Origin: Palsa-147 sp049279675
Lineage (GTDB): Bacteria; Acidobacteriota; Terriglobia; Acidiferrales; UBA7541
Length of the DNA: 64,000 bases
Reading direction: 5' to 3'
Assembly (NCBI GenBank): GCA_049279675.1
Contig: JBAPOP010000059.1
Coordinates: 10,140-74,139 of the forward strand
Shown here: in pieces, positions 35,280 through 42,728 of the stretch
Numbering within the stretch: the stretch's first letter is position 1
How the letters are laid out: every line of letters starts with the position of its first letter
Program-made: the position numbers and the translations under genes
Notes under the pieces: model-generated
Database searches by the model: none
What the model was told of the DNA's origin: nothing
Seen by the model: the letters and a program-made list of their open reading frames with translations, nothing else

Positions 35280-36014
35280 TTAGGTCAGATAAAAAAGACT
35301 CAGCCGCGGCGCGCCAAGACTTTCAAACAGGCGTTTCTGCGTGTACTGGCGTTCAAGTTGCGCTAGCTGTTCCGCGGACATCTTTCGACGATAGGGCGCG
35401 AGTTGGCGGTCCATTTCCCGCCGGATGTTCAGCAGCAGTTCTTCGCTGGCTCCTGATTGCAGAGACGGCAGAAGTCTTTCTTCGAGCACCGTCAATCGCC
35501 GCTCAAAATCTTCGAGGTCGAGTGCAGCGGGCGAATCGAGCTCTCGAGCGATTTCATCGAGGCGCTTCGCTGTCTCGTCCAGTTTCGCAGACAACGGATG
35601 GTCGACGCCATGCGCATTTCGCGCGGCTCGAAGTTTCTCGGCGTTTCGTTTGAGGTAGCCGCGAAGCTCGTCGCGCGAGAATGGTTCAGCCGTCTGCCGC
35701 ACGGTTCTCGATGCGTTCTGCGATGGTCCGGCGCCCGCCGCCGCTTCCTGTGCCTCCGTGGCCGCCTCTAGAACTGCATCCACACAATACGCGAGGCTTT
35801 TCAGCGAGCGGCCGCCCGCGGCGCGCCGCGACTTGCCATAACTTTCAAACGCGCGGTCGATTCCTTTTAGTACGGCGGAAAGAGGAATGCCAGACTTCTG
35901 CCACGTCTCAACGATGGCCCAATCGAGCGGCGAAACGAGAATGTGCGCGCCGCGCTTCCGCCAAAAATATTCCTCAATTTCAGTGAAATAGTTGAAGTAG
36001 TTGAAGGATTCCAT
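35280..36014 (-). CDS. Conserved-looking helical protein of unknown function in the coaX operon
   Basis: A 244-residue soluble protein. The N-terminal 80 residues (FTEIEEYFWRKRGAHILVSP, then SGIPLSAVLKGIDRAFESYGK and LKSLAYCVDAVLEA) look like a compact helical, perhaps winged-helix or DnaD-like, domain. An Ala/Gln linker follows, then two long charged helices (LDETAKRLDEIAREL, LEDFERRLTVLEERLL). It ends LFYLT. It lies 23 bases after coaX and 16 before the methyltransferase, so it is an operon member. I recognise no family and propose no function. Confidence 0.65.
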   Translation of the reverse strand: MESFNYFNYFTEIEEYFWRKRGAHILVSPLDWAIVETWQKSGIPLSAVLKGIDRAFESYGKSRRAAGGRSLKSLAYCVDAVLEAATEAQEAAAGAGPSQNASRTVRQTAEPFSRDELRGYLKRNAEKLRAARNAHGVDHPLSAKLDETAKRLDEIARELDSPAALDLEDFERRLTVLEERLLPSLQSGASEELLLNIRREMDRQLAPYRRKMSAEQLAQLERQYTQKRLFESLGAPRLSLFYLT

Positions 36015-36037
36015 TCGCGATGGCTGGCCGCTACGGT

Positions 36038-36877
36038 TCAGCGACCTGACTTTGGCGGAACTACCGCAACGTGAGGCACGGCCTGGCGTTCCTTGACGCT
36101 TCGAACGCTGCCGCCGGAATTGCGCTCCCAGATGATTCGCAGGCCGTCGAGCGTCAGAAATTCATCAATGGTTTCGATATGTCGCGAGCCTTTGCCGATC
36201 AGCGCTGCCTGTCCGCCCGTCGCGACCACTCTCGTCTTTTCGCCAAGCACCTTCTTCATCCGTTCCAGAATTCCGTCCACCATGTCCACGTAACCGTAGT
36301 AAAGGCCCGATTGCATGGACGCCACAGTGTTCGTACCGATGATCTTCCCTGGATCTTTGATCTCAACGCGAAAGAGCCGCGCCGCTCGAGCGAAAAGCGC
36401 GTCCGCCGAAATGCCAATTCCCGGCGCAAGCACGCCGCCGAGATACTCGCCGCGTTCGGAAACGGCGTCGAAATTGAGCGCCGTGCCAAAATCCACCGAA
36501 ATGCACGGGCCGCCATATTTTTCATAAGCGGCCACAGCGTTGACGATCCGATCCGCGCCGACTTCGAGTGGGTTGTCGTAGTGGATCGGCATCCCAGTCT
36601 TCACGCCCGGCTCGACAAAAAGCGCTTTGAGATGAAAGTACCGCTCGGACATCCCGGCGAGCGTCGAATTAAGGGGAGGTACGACCGAACTGATGATGAC
36701 GCCGTCAATCTCCTTCGGATCGAGCGACGCAAGCGTAAAAAGATCGCGCGCCAGAATTCCGTACTCGTCGATCGTCTGTTCGCGCGAGGTCGTAAGACGC
36801 CAATTCGCCACCAGTTCGCTGCCGCGATACACGCCGAGAACAGTGTTCGTGTTACCGACGTCCATCGTCAGCAGCAT
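36038..36877 (-). CDS. coaX: Type III pantothenate kinase
   Basis: First step of coenzyme A synthesis from pantothenate; the potassium-dependent, acetyl-CoA-insensitive isoform (279 residues). ASKHA-fold motifs: LTMDVGNTNTVLG (phosphate 1), GADRIVNAVAAYEKYG, SVDFGTALNFDAV and VVATGGQAALI. The family usually reads DxGTATT; here DFGTALNFD, a slight variation. ATG overlaps the birA stop (TAATG), the common birA-coaX pairing. Confidence 0.94.
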   Translation of the reverse strand: MLLTMDVGNTNTVLGVYRGSELVANWRLTTSREQTIDEYGILARDLFTLASLDPKEIDGVIISSVVPPLNSTLAGMSERYFHLKALFVEPGVKTGMPIHYDNPLEVGADRIVNAVAAYEKYGGPCISVDFGTALNFDAVSERGEYLGGVLAPGIGISADALFARAARLFRVEIKDPGKIIGTNTVASMQSGLYYGYVDMVDGILERMKKVLGEKTRVVATGGQAALIGKGSRHIETIDEFLTLDGLRIIWERNSGGSVRSVKERQAVPHVAVVPPKSGR

Positions 36878-37887
36878 TACGCCTCCGTCACATCGCCGGA
36901 AATCACCGGCACGATCCGGCCGTCGTCTCGCGCCACGCGAAGAATTCCGCTCGGTTCGAGACCCTTCGTTGTGCCCACAAACGAGTCAGTCGCCGTCGTG
37001 ATCCGCACGCGCTTGCCCTGATAGTAGCTCGAAACTTCCGAGAATCGCCGGATGATCGGCGCTGATCCATCGGACAACAGAAGATTGTAGTAGCGGTCGA
37101 GATTACGCAGCAACCGCACGAGGATATCGAGGCGGGAATGAATGTGGCCGCTTTCGATGCGCAGCGAAGTCGCGACTGATGCAATATCGGCAGGCATGCG
37201 CGTTTGATTTACGTTGATGCCGATTCCGATCACCGCGTAATGAACGCGATCCGGTTCAGCCTGCATCTCCGTCAATATGCCGCAGAATTTTCTACCGCCG
37301 AGAAGAAGATCGTTCGGCCAGCGAACATCGGGAGTTGCATCGAGCTCTTCCGATGTTGCGTCGCGCGCGGCGAGTCCGGCGACAAGCGTTAGAAGCGAAG
37401 CTTGCCCCGGCGATATTGCCGGTCGCAGCAGCACCGAGCAGTAAATTCCAGCGGATTTTTCGGACGACCACGAACGTCCCGCTCGTCCGCGCCCCGCAGT
37501 TTGTTCTTCTGCGATCACCACGGCGCCGTGAGGTTCGCCCGCGTCGCCGAGCTTCATGGCGATGTCGTTCGTCGATTCTACTTTGAAGAAATGGTAGTTG
37601 TGCTTCCAGAACGGCGTGTTCAGTAATTGTCGGCTTATCAGTTTCGGCGCAAGTATGTCCGGAATACGATTGATGTGATAGCCCGTGCGAGGATGCCCGC
37701 TCACATCAACGCCCAGCGCGCGTAACTTCTGCACCCAGCGCCATACGGTCCCGCGCGAAACTCCGATCTCGCTCGCAATCTTCGCGCCGCTGATGACAAT
37801 CGTGGTGTTCTCAGAGAGAAGAGTCAGCAGCGCGTCGATGCGCCGGTCGGTTAGGCCGCGAATCACTCTAAGGCGTTTGGGTTCCAT
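36877..37887 (-). CDS. birA: Biotin-[acetyl-CoA-carboxylase] ligase / biotin repressor
   Basis: Group II BirA (336 residues). N-terminal winged helix-turn-helix (LLSENTTIVISGAKIASEIGVSRGTVWRWVQKL), then the ligase domain with VESTNDIA, EEQTAGRGRAGRSWSSEKSAGIYCSVLLRP, VRWPNDLLLGGRKFCGILTE and IGIGINVNQ. The C-terminal SH3-like domain follows. It can both biotinylate carboxyl carrier protein and repress biotin genes. ATG 37887 is chosen; the open frame running on to 38829 is antisense to the IS transposase. The IS element ends about 90 bases upstream and may have changed its promoter. Confidence 0.93.
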   Translation of the reverse strand: MEPKRLRVIRGLTDRRIDALLTLLSENTTIVISGAKIASEIGVSRGTVWRWVQKLRALGVDVSGHPRTGYHINRIPDILAPKLISRQLLNTPFWKHNYHFFKVESTNDIAMKLGDAGEPHGAVVIAEEQTAGRGRAGRSWSSEKSAGIYCSVLLRPAISPGQASLLTLVAGLAARDATSEELDATPDVRWPNDLLLGGRKFCGILTEMQAEPDRVHYAVIGIGINVNQTRMPADIASVATSLRIESGHIHSRLDILVRLLRNLDRYYNLLLSDGSAPIIRRFSEVSSYYQGKRVRITTATDSFVGTTKGLEPSGILRVARDDGRIVPVISGDVTEA

Positions 37888-37967
37888 GCGAGCGTGCAAG
37901 GTTACTTGACCCGCGCTCCCGCAGCAAGCATGAGAGCTGGTGCAGCCCGCCACTCGGCACTTGTAGC

Positions 37968-37977
37968 GCCGGGCTTC
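37968..37977. repeat. Left half of palindrome interrupted by IS
   Basis: GCCGGGCTTC here and AAAGCCCGGC at 39331-39340 are the two arms of one palindrome, separated only by the IS. Joined, they form a hairpin of the same design as those near 62 kb. Confidence 0.6.
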
Positions 37978-37996
37978 AGAGTCTGTGTGAGAACTC
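37978..37996 (+). repeat. IS left terminal inverted repeat
   Basis: AGAGTCTGTGTGAGAACTC matches the reverse complement of 39312-39330 with one mismatch. Confidence 0.75.
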
Positions 37997-38037
37997 GGGT
38001 TGACGCGTCCCTTATACTGCGCGAGAGAGGAGACGCG

Positions 38038-39237
38038 ATGGCGAAATTTTTGGATTACAACCCGGATCAGGTGTATTTGCTGCCGCCGACCGTGCGCGAC
38101 GTGTTGAAGCCGGACCACCTGTGCTTTTTCATCCGCCGGGTGGTTACGAAACTGAACCTCGAAGCTTTCCGGAACGAGTACGGCGAGGAAGGCGGACCGG
38201 CGTACGCGCCGGAGATGTTGGTTTCGGTTTGGCTGTACGCCTATGCGCTCAGCGTGACGAGTTCGCGGCGGCTGGAACAGCGGATTCGAGAGGATCTGGC
38301 GTTCCGCTATTTGGCGGCGGGAGCAGCGCCGGATCACTGGACGCTGAACGAGTTTCGCCGACGGCACGGGAAGGGGCTGAACGATCTGTTCACGCAGGTG
38401 GTGGAACTGGCGCGGAAAGCAAAAATGGGCAAGCTGGGCCATGTGGCGATTGATTCGACGCGCATCGCAGCGAACGCTTCGCGGAATCGAATCGACACCG
38501 AGCAGGTGTTGCGGAACGCGCGGGCGCGCATCCGGCGAGACATTCGCCGCTGGCAGAGACAGTGCGATACAGAAGATCCCAACGAAGGAGCAGGGGTCGC
38601 CGTCGGTGACGAAGTGATGGCGCGGCTGGAGAAGCAGCTGGCCGAGATTCCCGCGCGGCTCGACCGGCTGCACAAAGCGGGGCTCAAGAAGATTTCGCGA
38701 ACCGATCCGGACAGCCGCTTTCTGCGCGAACGGGGCGGATTCACGCTGGGATACACGGCCACGTTGGCGGTGAGCGAGGATCACATGATTTTGGCGCAGC
38801 GCGTGACGCAGGAGACCAATGACAACCAAGCGCTGCTGCCCATGGTGGAAGCGGTGCGCCGGCAGTGCCGCGGAACACCGCGACGAGTGAGTGCCGACAG
38901 CGGCTTTTTCTCCGTCGATACGTTAAAAGCGCTGGAGCAGGAGGGCATCGACGCCTACGTTCCGGATTCGAATCTGGCGCGCTGGTTGAATCGCGGGGGA
39001 CGGCTGCGGCAGGGAGCGAGCGATCCGGCGCATCGCCGGATGCGAAGAAAACTGCGCGACCCGGCCGGGCGGCTGATTTATCAGCGGCGGAAAGCGATCG
39101 TCGAACCGGTGATCGGAGTGCTGAAGGAGCAGCGAGGGATGCGGCGATTCGCACGACGCGGATTGCGGCAAGCGGCGGTGGAGTTGGCGCTGGCGGCCAC
39201 GGCCTACAATCTGACGCACCTCTGGCGCGCCCGCTAG
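38038..39237 (+). CDS. IS1182-family DDE transposase
   Basis: A 399-residue transposase. N-terminal DUF772-type domain (YNPDQVYLLPPTVRDVLKPDH ... SSRRLEQRIREDLAFRYLA), then the DDE catalytic residues in VAIDSTRIAANAS, VSADSGFFS and EPVIGVLKEQRGMRRFARRG. ATG 38038 is preceded by GAGAGGAG at good spacing; the frame extends upstream to 37894, but that part crosses the left terminal repeat. No frameshift or internal stop is seen. Confidence 0.9.
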   Translation: MAKFLDYNPDQVYLLPPTVRDVLKPDHLCFFIRRVVTKLNLEAFRNEYGEEGGPAYAPEMLVSVWLYAYALSVTSSRRLEQRIREDLAFRYLAAGAAPDHWTLNEFRRRHGKGLNDLFTQVVELARKAKMGKLGHVAIDSTRIAANASRNRIDTEQVLRNARARIRRDIRRWQRQCDTEDPNEGAGVAVGDEVMARLEKQLAEIPARLDRLHKAGLKKISRTDPDSRFLRERGGFTLGYTATLAVSEDHMILAQRVTQETNDNQALLPMVEAVRRQCRGTPRRVSADSGFFSVDTLKALEQEGIDAYVPDSNLARWLNRGGRLRQGASDPAHRRMRRKLRDPAGRLIYQRRKAIVEPVIGVLKEQRGMRRFARRGLRQAAVELALAATAYNLTHLWRAR

Positions 39238-39311
39238 CGGCCGCCGCGGTGCGAAACGAAAGCCGGAGGGGAAATCCATTCGCTGCCTCGCCCCAAAAAT
39301 CGCGGGCCACA

Positions 39312-39330
39312 GAGTCCTCACACAGACTCT
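39312..39330 (-). repeat. IS right terminal inverted repeat
   Basis: Reverse complement AGAGTCTGTGTGAGGACTC pairs with 37978-37996. Confidence 0.75.
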
Positions 39331-39340
39331 AAAGCCCGGC
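39331..39340. repeat. Right half of palindrome interrupted by IS
   Basis: AAAGCCCGGC, complementary to GCCGGGCTTC at 37968-37977 except at the innermost base. Confidence 0.6.
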
Positions 39341-39380
39341 ACGGCCGCTCAAACGCGATTGTAATTCTGGAGCTTGCCCG

Positions 39381-42140
39381 CTATTGGAGTTGCGCGAGCC
39401 GCTCGCCGACCTTTTTTTGCTCGGCCTCGCGTTCGGCGAGAGTGTTCTCGAGATTTCGGATGATTTCCGCTGGCGCTTTAATTCGGAAACTATTGTCGGC
39501 GAGGCGCGCGCGCTTTGAGTCGATGTCTTTTGCCAGACGATCGGCATCCTTCTTGAGCTTGTTGATCTCTGTCTGCTTGTCGACACCTTCTCCGTAAGCG
39601 ATGCGAAGATCGAATTGAGCAGTTGAGCGCATCAAACCGCCCTTCGAATCAAGCCGCCCCGTCGAAAGATTCAACGCCGAGAGACTCGCGAGCCGCAAAA
39701 TGGAATCGAGATTTTGCCGAACGAGCCGGACGAATGCGCTATCGGCGCTCGACAAATCCGCCGCAATCTTCTTCTTCGGGTCGATCTTCAACTCCGCGCG
39801 GACGTTCCGTGCAGCACTAATGATTTCCTGCAGTTCCGCCATTTGGCGTTCCGCGTTATCGTTGAGCCACGCAGGTTTCGCCCTAGGAAAAGCCTGCAAC
39901 GAAATCGAGCGCTCGCCCTTAGCCTGCGGCAGCCGGTGCCAAAGGTCTTCCGTGATAAACGGCATAATCGGATGCAGAAGTCGCAGCGCGGCATCGAGCG
40001 CGGCGAATAGATTCTTCCACGCGGCGATTGCCGCTTCACGATCTTCGCTCAGCAACTGCGGTTTAATCCATTCGATGTACCAATCGCAAAAATCGCCCCA
40101 GAAAAAGTGATAGACCGTCTGCGCCGCTTCGTGGAAACGAAATTCGTCGAACGCCGCGTTCATCTCTTCGGCGACGCGCGCAATGCGCGAAAAAATCCAT
40201 TGGTCCGCGAGCGCACACGCACCACCGGCAGCCGGCGCATACGGCGCCTTCTCTCGAATTTCAGGCGTCGCGAGTTCTTTGATGGTCGTGCCAGTCGCCT
40301 CGAATTTCTCGAGATTGACGAAGAGAAATCGCGCGGCATTCCATATCTTGTTGGCAAAGGCGCGCGCCGCCAGGATGCGGTCCTCGCTCATGATGATGTC
40401 GGTTCCGGGCGCGGCCATGCTCGAAAGCATGTAGCGCATCGCGTCGGTCCCGTACTGCTTCGTCATTTCGAGCGGATCGACGCCCGTCCCCTTGGTCTTC
40501 GACATCTTCTCGCCGCCGGAGAGCCGAACGAGCGAGTGCAGATACAGCCGCCGGAAGGGAATTCGCTGCCCGACGTTCGCGGCACTCGTCAGATGCAGCC
40601 CCATCATGATCATCCGCGCATCCCAAAAAAATAGGATGTCGTATCCGCTGATCAGAACACTTGTTGGATAATAAGTTCGCAGATCATCGGTGTCGTCCGG
40701 CCAGCCGAGCGTCGAGAATGGCCACAGCGCGGAGCTGAACCACGTGTCCAGAACGTCCGAATCCTGGGTGAGTTTCGATCCGCCGCATTTGGGGCACTTC
40801 GTCGGGACACTCGCAGCGCGAGCGTGGCCCTCGACGATCTCCACTTTTGAATCGCGCGCCGAAACCATCTCCTTGCAATCCGCGCAGTGCCAGATGGGAA
40901 TCCGATGTCCCCACCAGAGCTGCCGCGAAATACACCAATCGCGGATGTTGTCGAGCCAATTCAGAAGAATCGTTCGCTGATTGTCAGGAACCACTTCGAT
41001 CGCCGCGTCGCGGACCACTTTCTCCGCTTCCGCCGCGAGCGGCTTCATCTTGCAGAACCATTGCGTTGAAATCCGCGGCTCGACAATGGCCTTGCAGCGA
41101 TCGCAGGTGCCGACGGCGTGCGCGTGCTCGGTGATTCGCTCGATGAGCGAGAGCTTCTCAAGATCCTCAAGCACTCGAGCGCGCGCGGCGAATCTCTCGA
41201 GTCCAGCATACTTTCCGCCGGCCTCGTTGATGTGCGCGTCGTTCGTCAGGATGTCGATCTCGGGCAGGTTGTGCCGCTTACCGATTTCAAAGTCGTTCGG
41301 ATCGTGTGCGGGCGTAATCTTCACGACGCCCGTGCCGAACTCGCGGTCGACATAGGAATCCGCGATGATCGGGATTTCGCGATCCATCAGCGGCAGCATC
41401 ACCTTCTTTCCGATGAATTGCTGATACCGTTCGTCGCCCGGATGCACCGCTACGGCCGTATCGCCGAGCATCGTCTCCGGCCTCGTGGTAGCGACCACAA
41501 GGAACCTGTTCGATCCAACAATCGCATATCGAATTGACCAAATCTGCCCGACGCGCTCGTTGTGGACCACCTCGAGTTCGCTGATCGCCGTCTGGCACCG
41601 CGGGCACCAATTCACCATGTATCGCCCGCGATAGATCAGGCCCTCGTTGTAGAGGCGCAAAAATGCTTCGAGCACCGCGCGATAAAGCGCCGGCTCAAGC
41701 GTGAATCGCTCGCGCGTCCAATCGCATGACGCGCCCAAGCGGATCATCTGTTGCTTGATAATGCCGCCGCTCTCCGCCTTCCATTTCCACACGCGCCGTT
41801 CGAATTCTTCGCGGCCGAGGTCCTGCCGCTTGATGCCTTCTTTGGCGAGCATCCGCTCGACAACGAACTGTGTTGCAATCCCGGCGTGATCCATCCCAGG
41901 CAGCCAAAGCGTGCGATCGCCGAGCATCCGCCGCCAGCGCACGACAATATCAATCTGCGTGTGCTCGAGCATGTGCCCGATGTGAATCGAGCCTGTTACG
42001 TTCGGAGGAGGCAGAACGATCGAAAATTTCGGCCCGTCGTGAGAGTTTTCAGCGCGATATAGATTCTCGTCGATCCAGGCTTTGGCCCAGCGCTCTTCGA
42101 TTTCCTGCGGCTCGTAAGCCTTTGGTATTTCTCGCGTCAT
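39381..42140 (-). CDS. valS: Valyl-tRNA synthetase
   Basis: Class Ia synthetase charging tRNA-Val, with editing of misacylated Thr (919 residues). Motifs: PPPNVTGSIHIGHMLEHT (HIGH), the CP1 editing domain (ATTRPETMLGDTAVAVHP), zinc-finger-like Cys pairs (CDRCKA, CPKCGG), WFSSALWPFSTLGWP, and GEKMSKTKGTG for KMSKS (Thr in place of the second Ser). The C-terminal coiled-coil arm (EINKLKKDADRLAKDIDSK) is present. Own promoter upstream; leader of about 95 nt without recognisable T-box elements. Confidence 0.96.
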   Translation of the reverse strand: MTREIPKAYEPQEIEERWAKAWIDENLYRAENSHDGPKFSIVLPPPNVTGSIHIGHMLEHTQIDIVVRWRRMLGDRTLWLPGMDHAGIATQFVVERMLAKEGIKRQDLGREEFERRVWKWKAESGGIIKQQMIRLGASCDWTRERFTLEPALYRAVLEAFLRLYNEGLIYRGRYMVNWCPRCQTAISELEVVHNERVGQIWSIRYAIVGSNRFLVVATTRPETMLGDTAVAVHPGDERYQQFIGKKVMLPLMDREIPIIADSYVDREFGTGVVKITPAHDPNDFEIGKRHNLPEIDILTNDAHINEAGGKYAGLERFAARARVLEDLEKLSLIERITEHAHAVGTCDRCKAIVEPRISTQWFCKMKPLAAEAEKVVRDAAIEVVPDNQRTILLNWLDNIRDWCISRQLWWGHRIPIWHCADCKEMVSARDSKVEIVEGHARAASVPTKCPKCGGSKLTQDSDVLDTWFSSALWPFSTLGWPDDTDDLRTYYPTSVLISGYDILFFWDARMIMMGLHLTSAANVGQRIPFRRLYLHSLVRLSGGEKMSKTKGTGVDPLEMTKQYGTDAMRYMLSSMAAPGTDIIMSEDRILAARAFANKIWNAARFLFVNLEKFEATGTTIKELATPEIREKAPYAPAAGGACALADQWIFSRIARVAEEMNAAFDEFRFHEAAQTVYHFFWGDFCDWYIEWIKPQLLSEDREAAIAAWKNLFAALDAALRLLHPIMPFITEDLWHRLPQAKGERSISLQAFPRAKPAWLNDNAERQMAELQEIISAARNVRAELKIDPKKKIAADLSSADSAFVRLVRQNLDSILRLASLSALNLSTGRLDSKGGLMRSTAQFDLRIAYGEGVDKQTEINKLKKDADRLAKDIDSKRARLADNSFRIKAPAEIIRNLENTLAEREAEQKKVGERLAQLQ

Positions 42141-42241
42141 CTCGTCTGACGGCCTTTCACCTTGAAATTTCCTGATGTTTTGGGTGACGCCGGAGCTAGA
42201 ACCCGCGCACCAACGCGCCGGAATCGTGCGATTAAGGAATC

Positions 42242-42271
42242 ACTATAAGCGGCAGGGTACCAACTCGTCAA
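42242..42271 (-). promoter_or_regulatory. Promoter of valS
   Basis: Minus-strand TTGACG (42271-42266), 18-nt spacer, TATAGT (42247-42242). The predicted start near 42235 gives a leader of about 95 nt. Confidence 0.6.
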
Positions 42272-42304
42272 ATCGGAGCGAAAACGGTCCCGGCAAGATT
42301 CCTC

Positions 42305-42333
42305 TTGACACTTATAGATATCGGCGGATATAT
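42305..42333 (+). promoter_or_regulatory. Promoter of padR-ADOP operon
   Basis: TTGACA (42305-42310), exactly 17 nt, ATATAT (42328-42333) within an AT-rich run. Transcription would start at about 42340, at most a few bases before the ATG at 42342, so the message is probably leaderless. Confidence 0.65.
42318..42331. promoter_or_regulatory. Candidate PadR operator
   Basis: Perfect inverted repeat ATATC-ggcg-GATAT lying in the spacer and overlapping the -10 region. A repressor bound here would block polymerase; autoregulation by the PadR encoded directly downstream is the natural reading. Confidence 0.5.
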
Positions 42334-42341
42334 ATATTGGC

Positions 42342-42728
42342 ATGAGCGACGCCAATCTTCAGCGGTTTCTTCCACTTAAGACTCAATGGTTTCACATCAT
42401 GGTGTCGCTTGCCGCCGGAGAGCAGCACGGTTACGGCATCATGCAAGACGTCCTGGCTCGCACTGCCGGGAAGGTCCGGTTGTGGCCGGCGACGCTCTAT
42501 GGATCGATCAAGCGGCTAATCGAAGCTGATTTGATTGAGGAGTCCTACGAACGACCCGCGCCGGAATTGGACGACGCGCGCCGCCGGTATTATCGGCTGA
42601 CCGCACTCGGCAGGCGCGTTCTGGACGCAGAAGCTGAGCGCTTGCAGGAATTAGTCCGCGCGATCCAAATGAAGCAACCCTCTTCGAAGCAAAACCGAGT
42701 GAAGCAAGACGATATGGTGACGGAATGA
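42342..42728 (+). CDS. PadR-family transcriptional regulator
   Basis: A 128-residue PadR winged-helix protein: FHIMVSLAAGEQHGYGIMQDVLART, LWPATLYGSIKRLIEADLIEE (recognition helix and wing) and RRYYRLTALGRRVLDAEAERL. No ribosome-binding site precedes the ATG, consistent with a leaderless transcript. It overlaps the ADOP start by four bases (ATGA), the standard arrangement of PadR with acidobacterial orphan permeases, and most likely represses that operon through the ATATC palindrome. Confidence 0.92.
   Translation: MSDANLQRFLPLKTQWFHIMVSLAAGEQHGYGIMQDVLARTAGKVRLWPATLYGSIKRLIEADLIEESYERPAPELDDARRRYYRLTALGRRVLDAEAERLQELVRAIQMKQPSSKQNRVKQDDMVTE

Larger units (their letters stand above)
37978..39330 (+). 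mobile_element. IS1182-family insertion sequence
   Basis: A 1353-bp element with a single transposase gene and terminal inverted repeats AGAGTCTGTGTGARRACTC (left 37978-37996, right 39312-39330, one mismatch in 19). The outer bases GCCGGGCTT / AAGCCCGGC continue the symmetry but are better read as the interrupted target palindrome. If they are counted as IS sequence, the element is 37968-39340. The transposase frame is intact, so the copy may be active. It lies between valS and birA, oriented against both. Confidence 0.82.

Noticed and set aside
37888..38829. Long minus-strand N-terminal extension of birA (650-residue open frame)
   Set aside because: It runs antisense through the IS transposase and the IS end; the real birA begins at ATG 37887 with the helix-turn-helix domain.
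38741..39310. Minus-strand 189-residue frame inside the IS
   Set aside because: Antisense to the DDE transposase; composition (Arg/Ala/Pro-rich) is that of a shadow frame.
42141..42241. T-box riboswitch in the valS leader
   Set aside because: The 95-nt leader lacks the conserved T-box sequence and a terminator/antiterminator pair.
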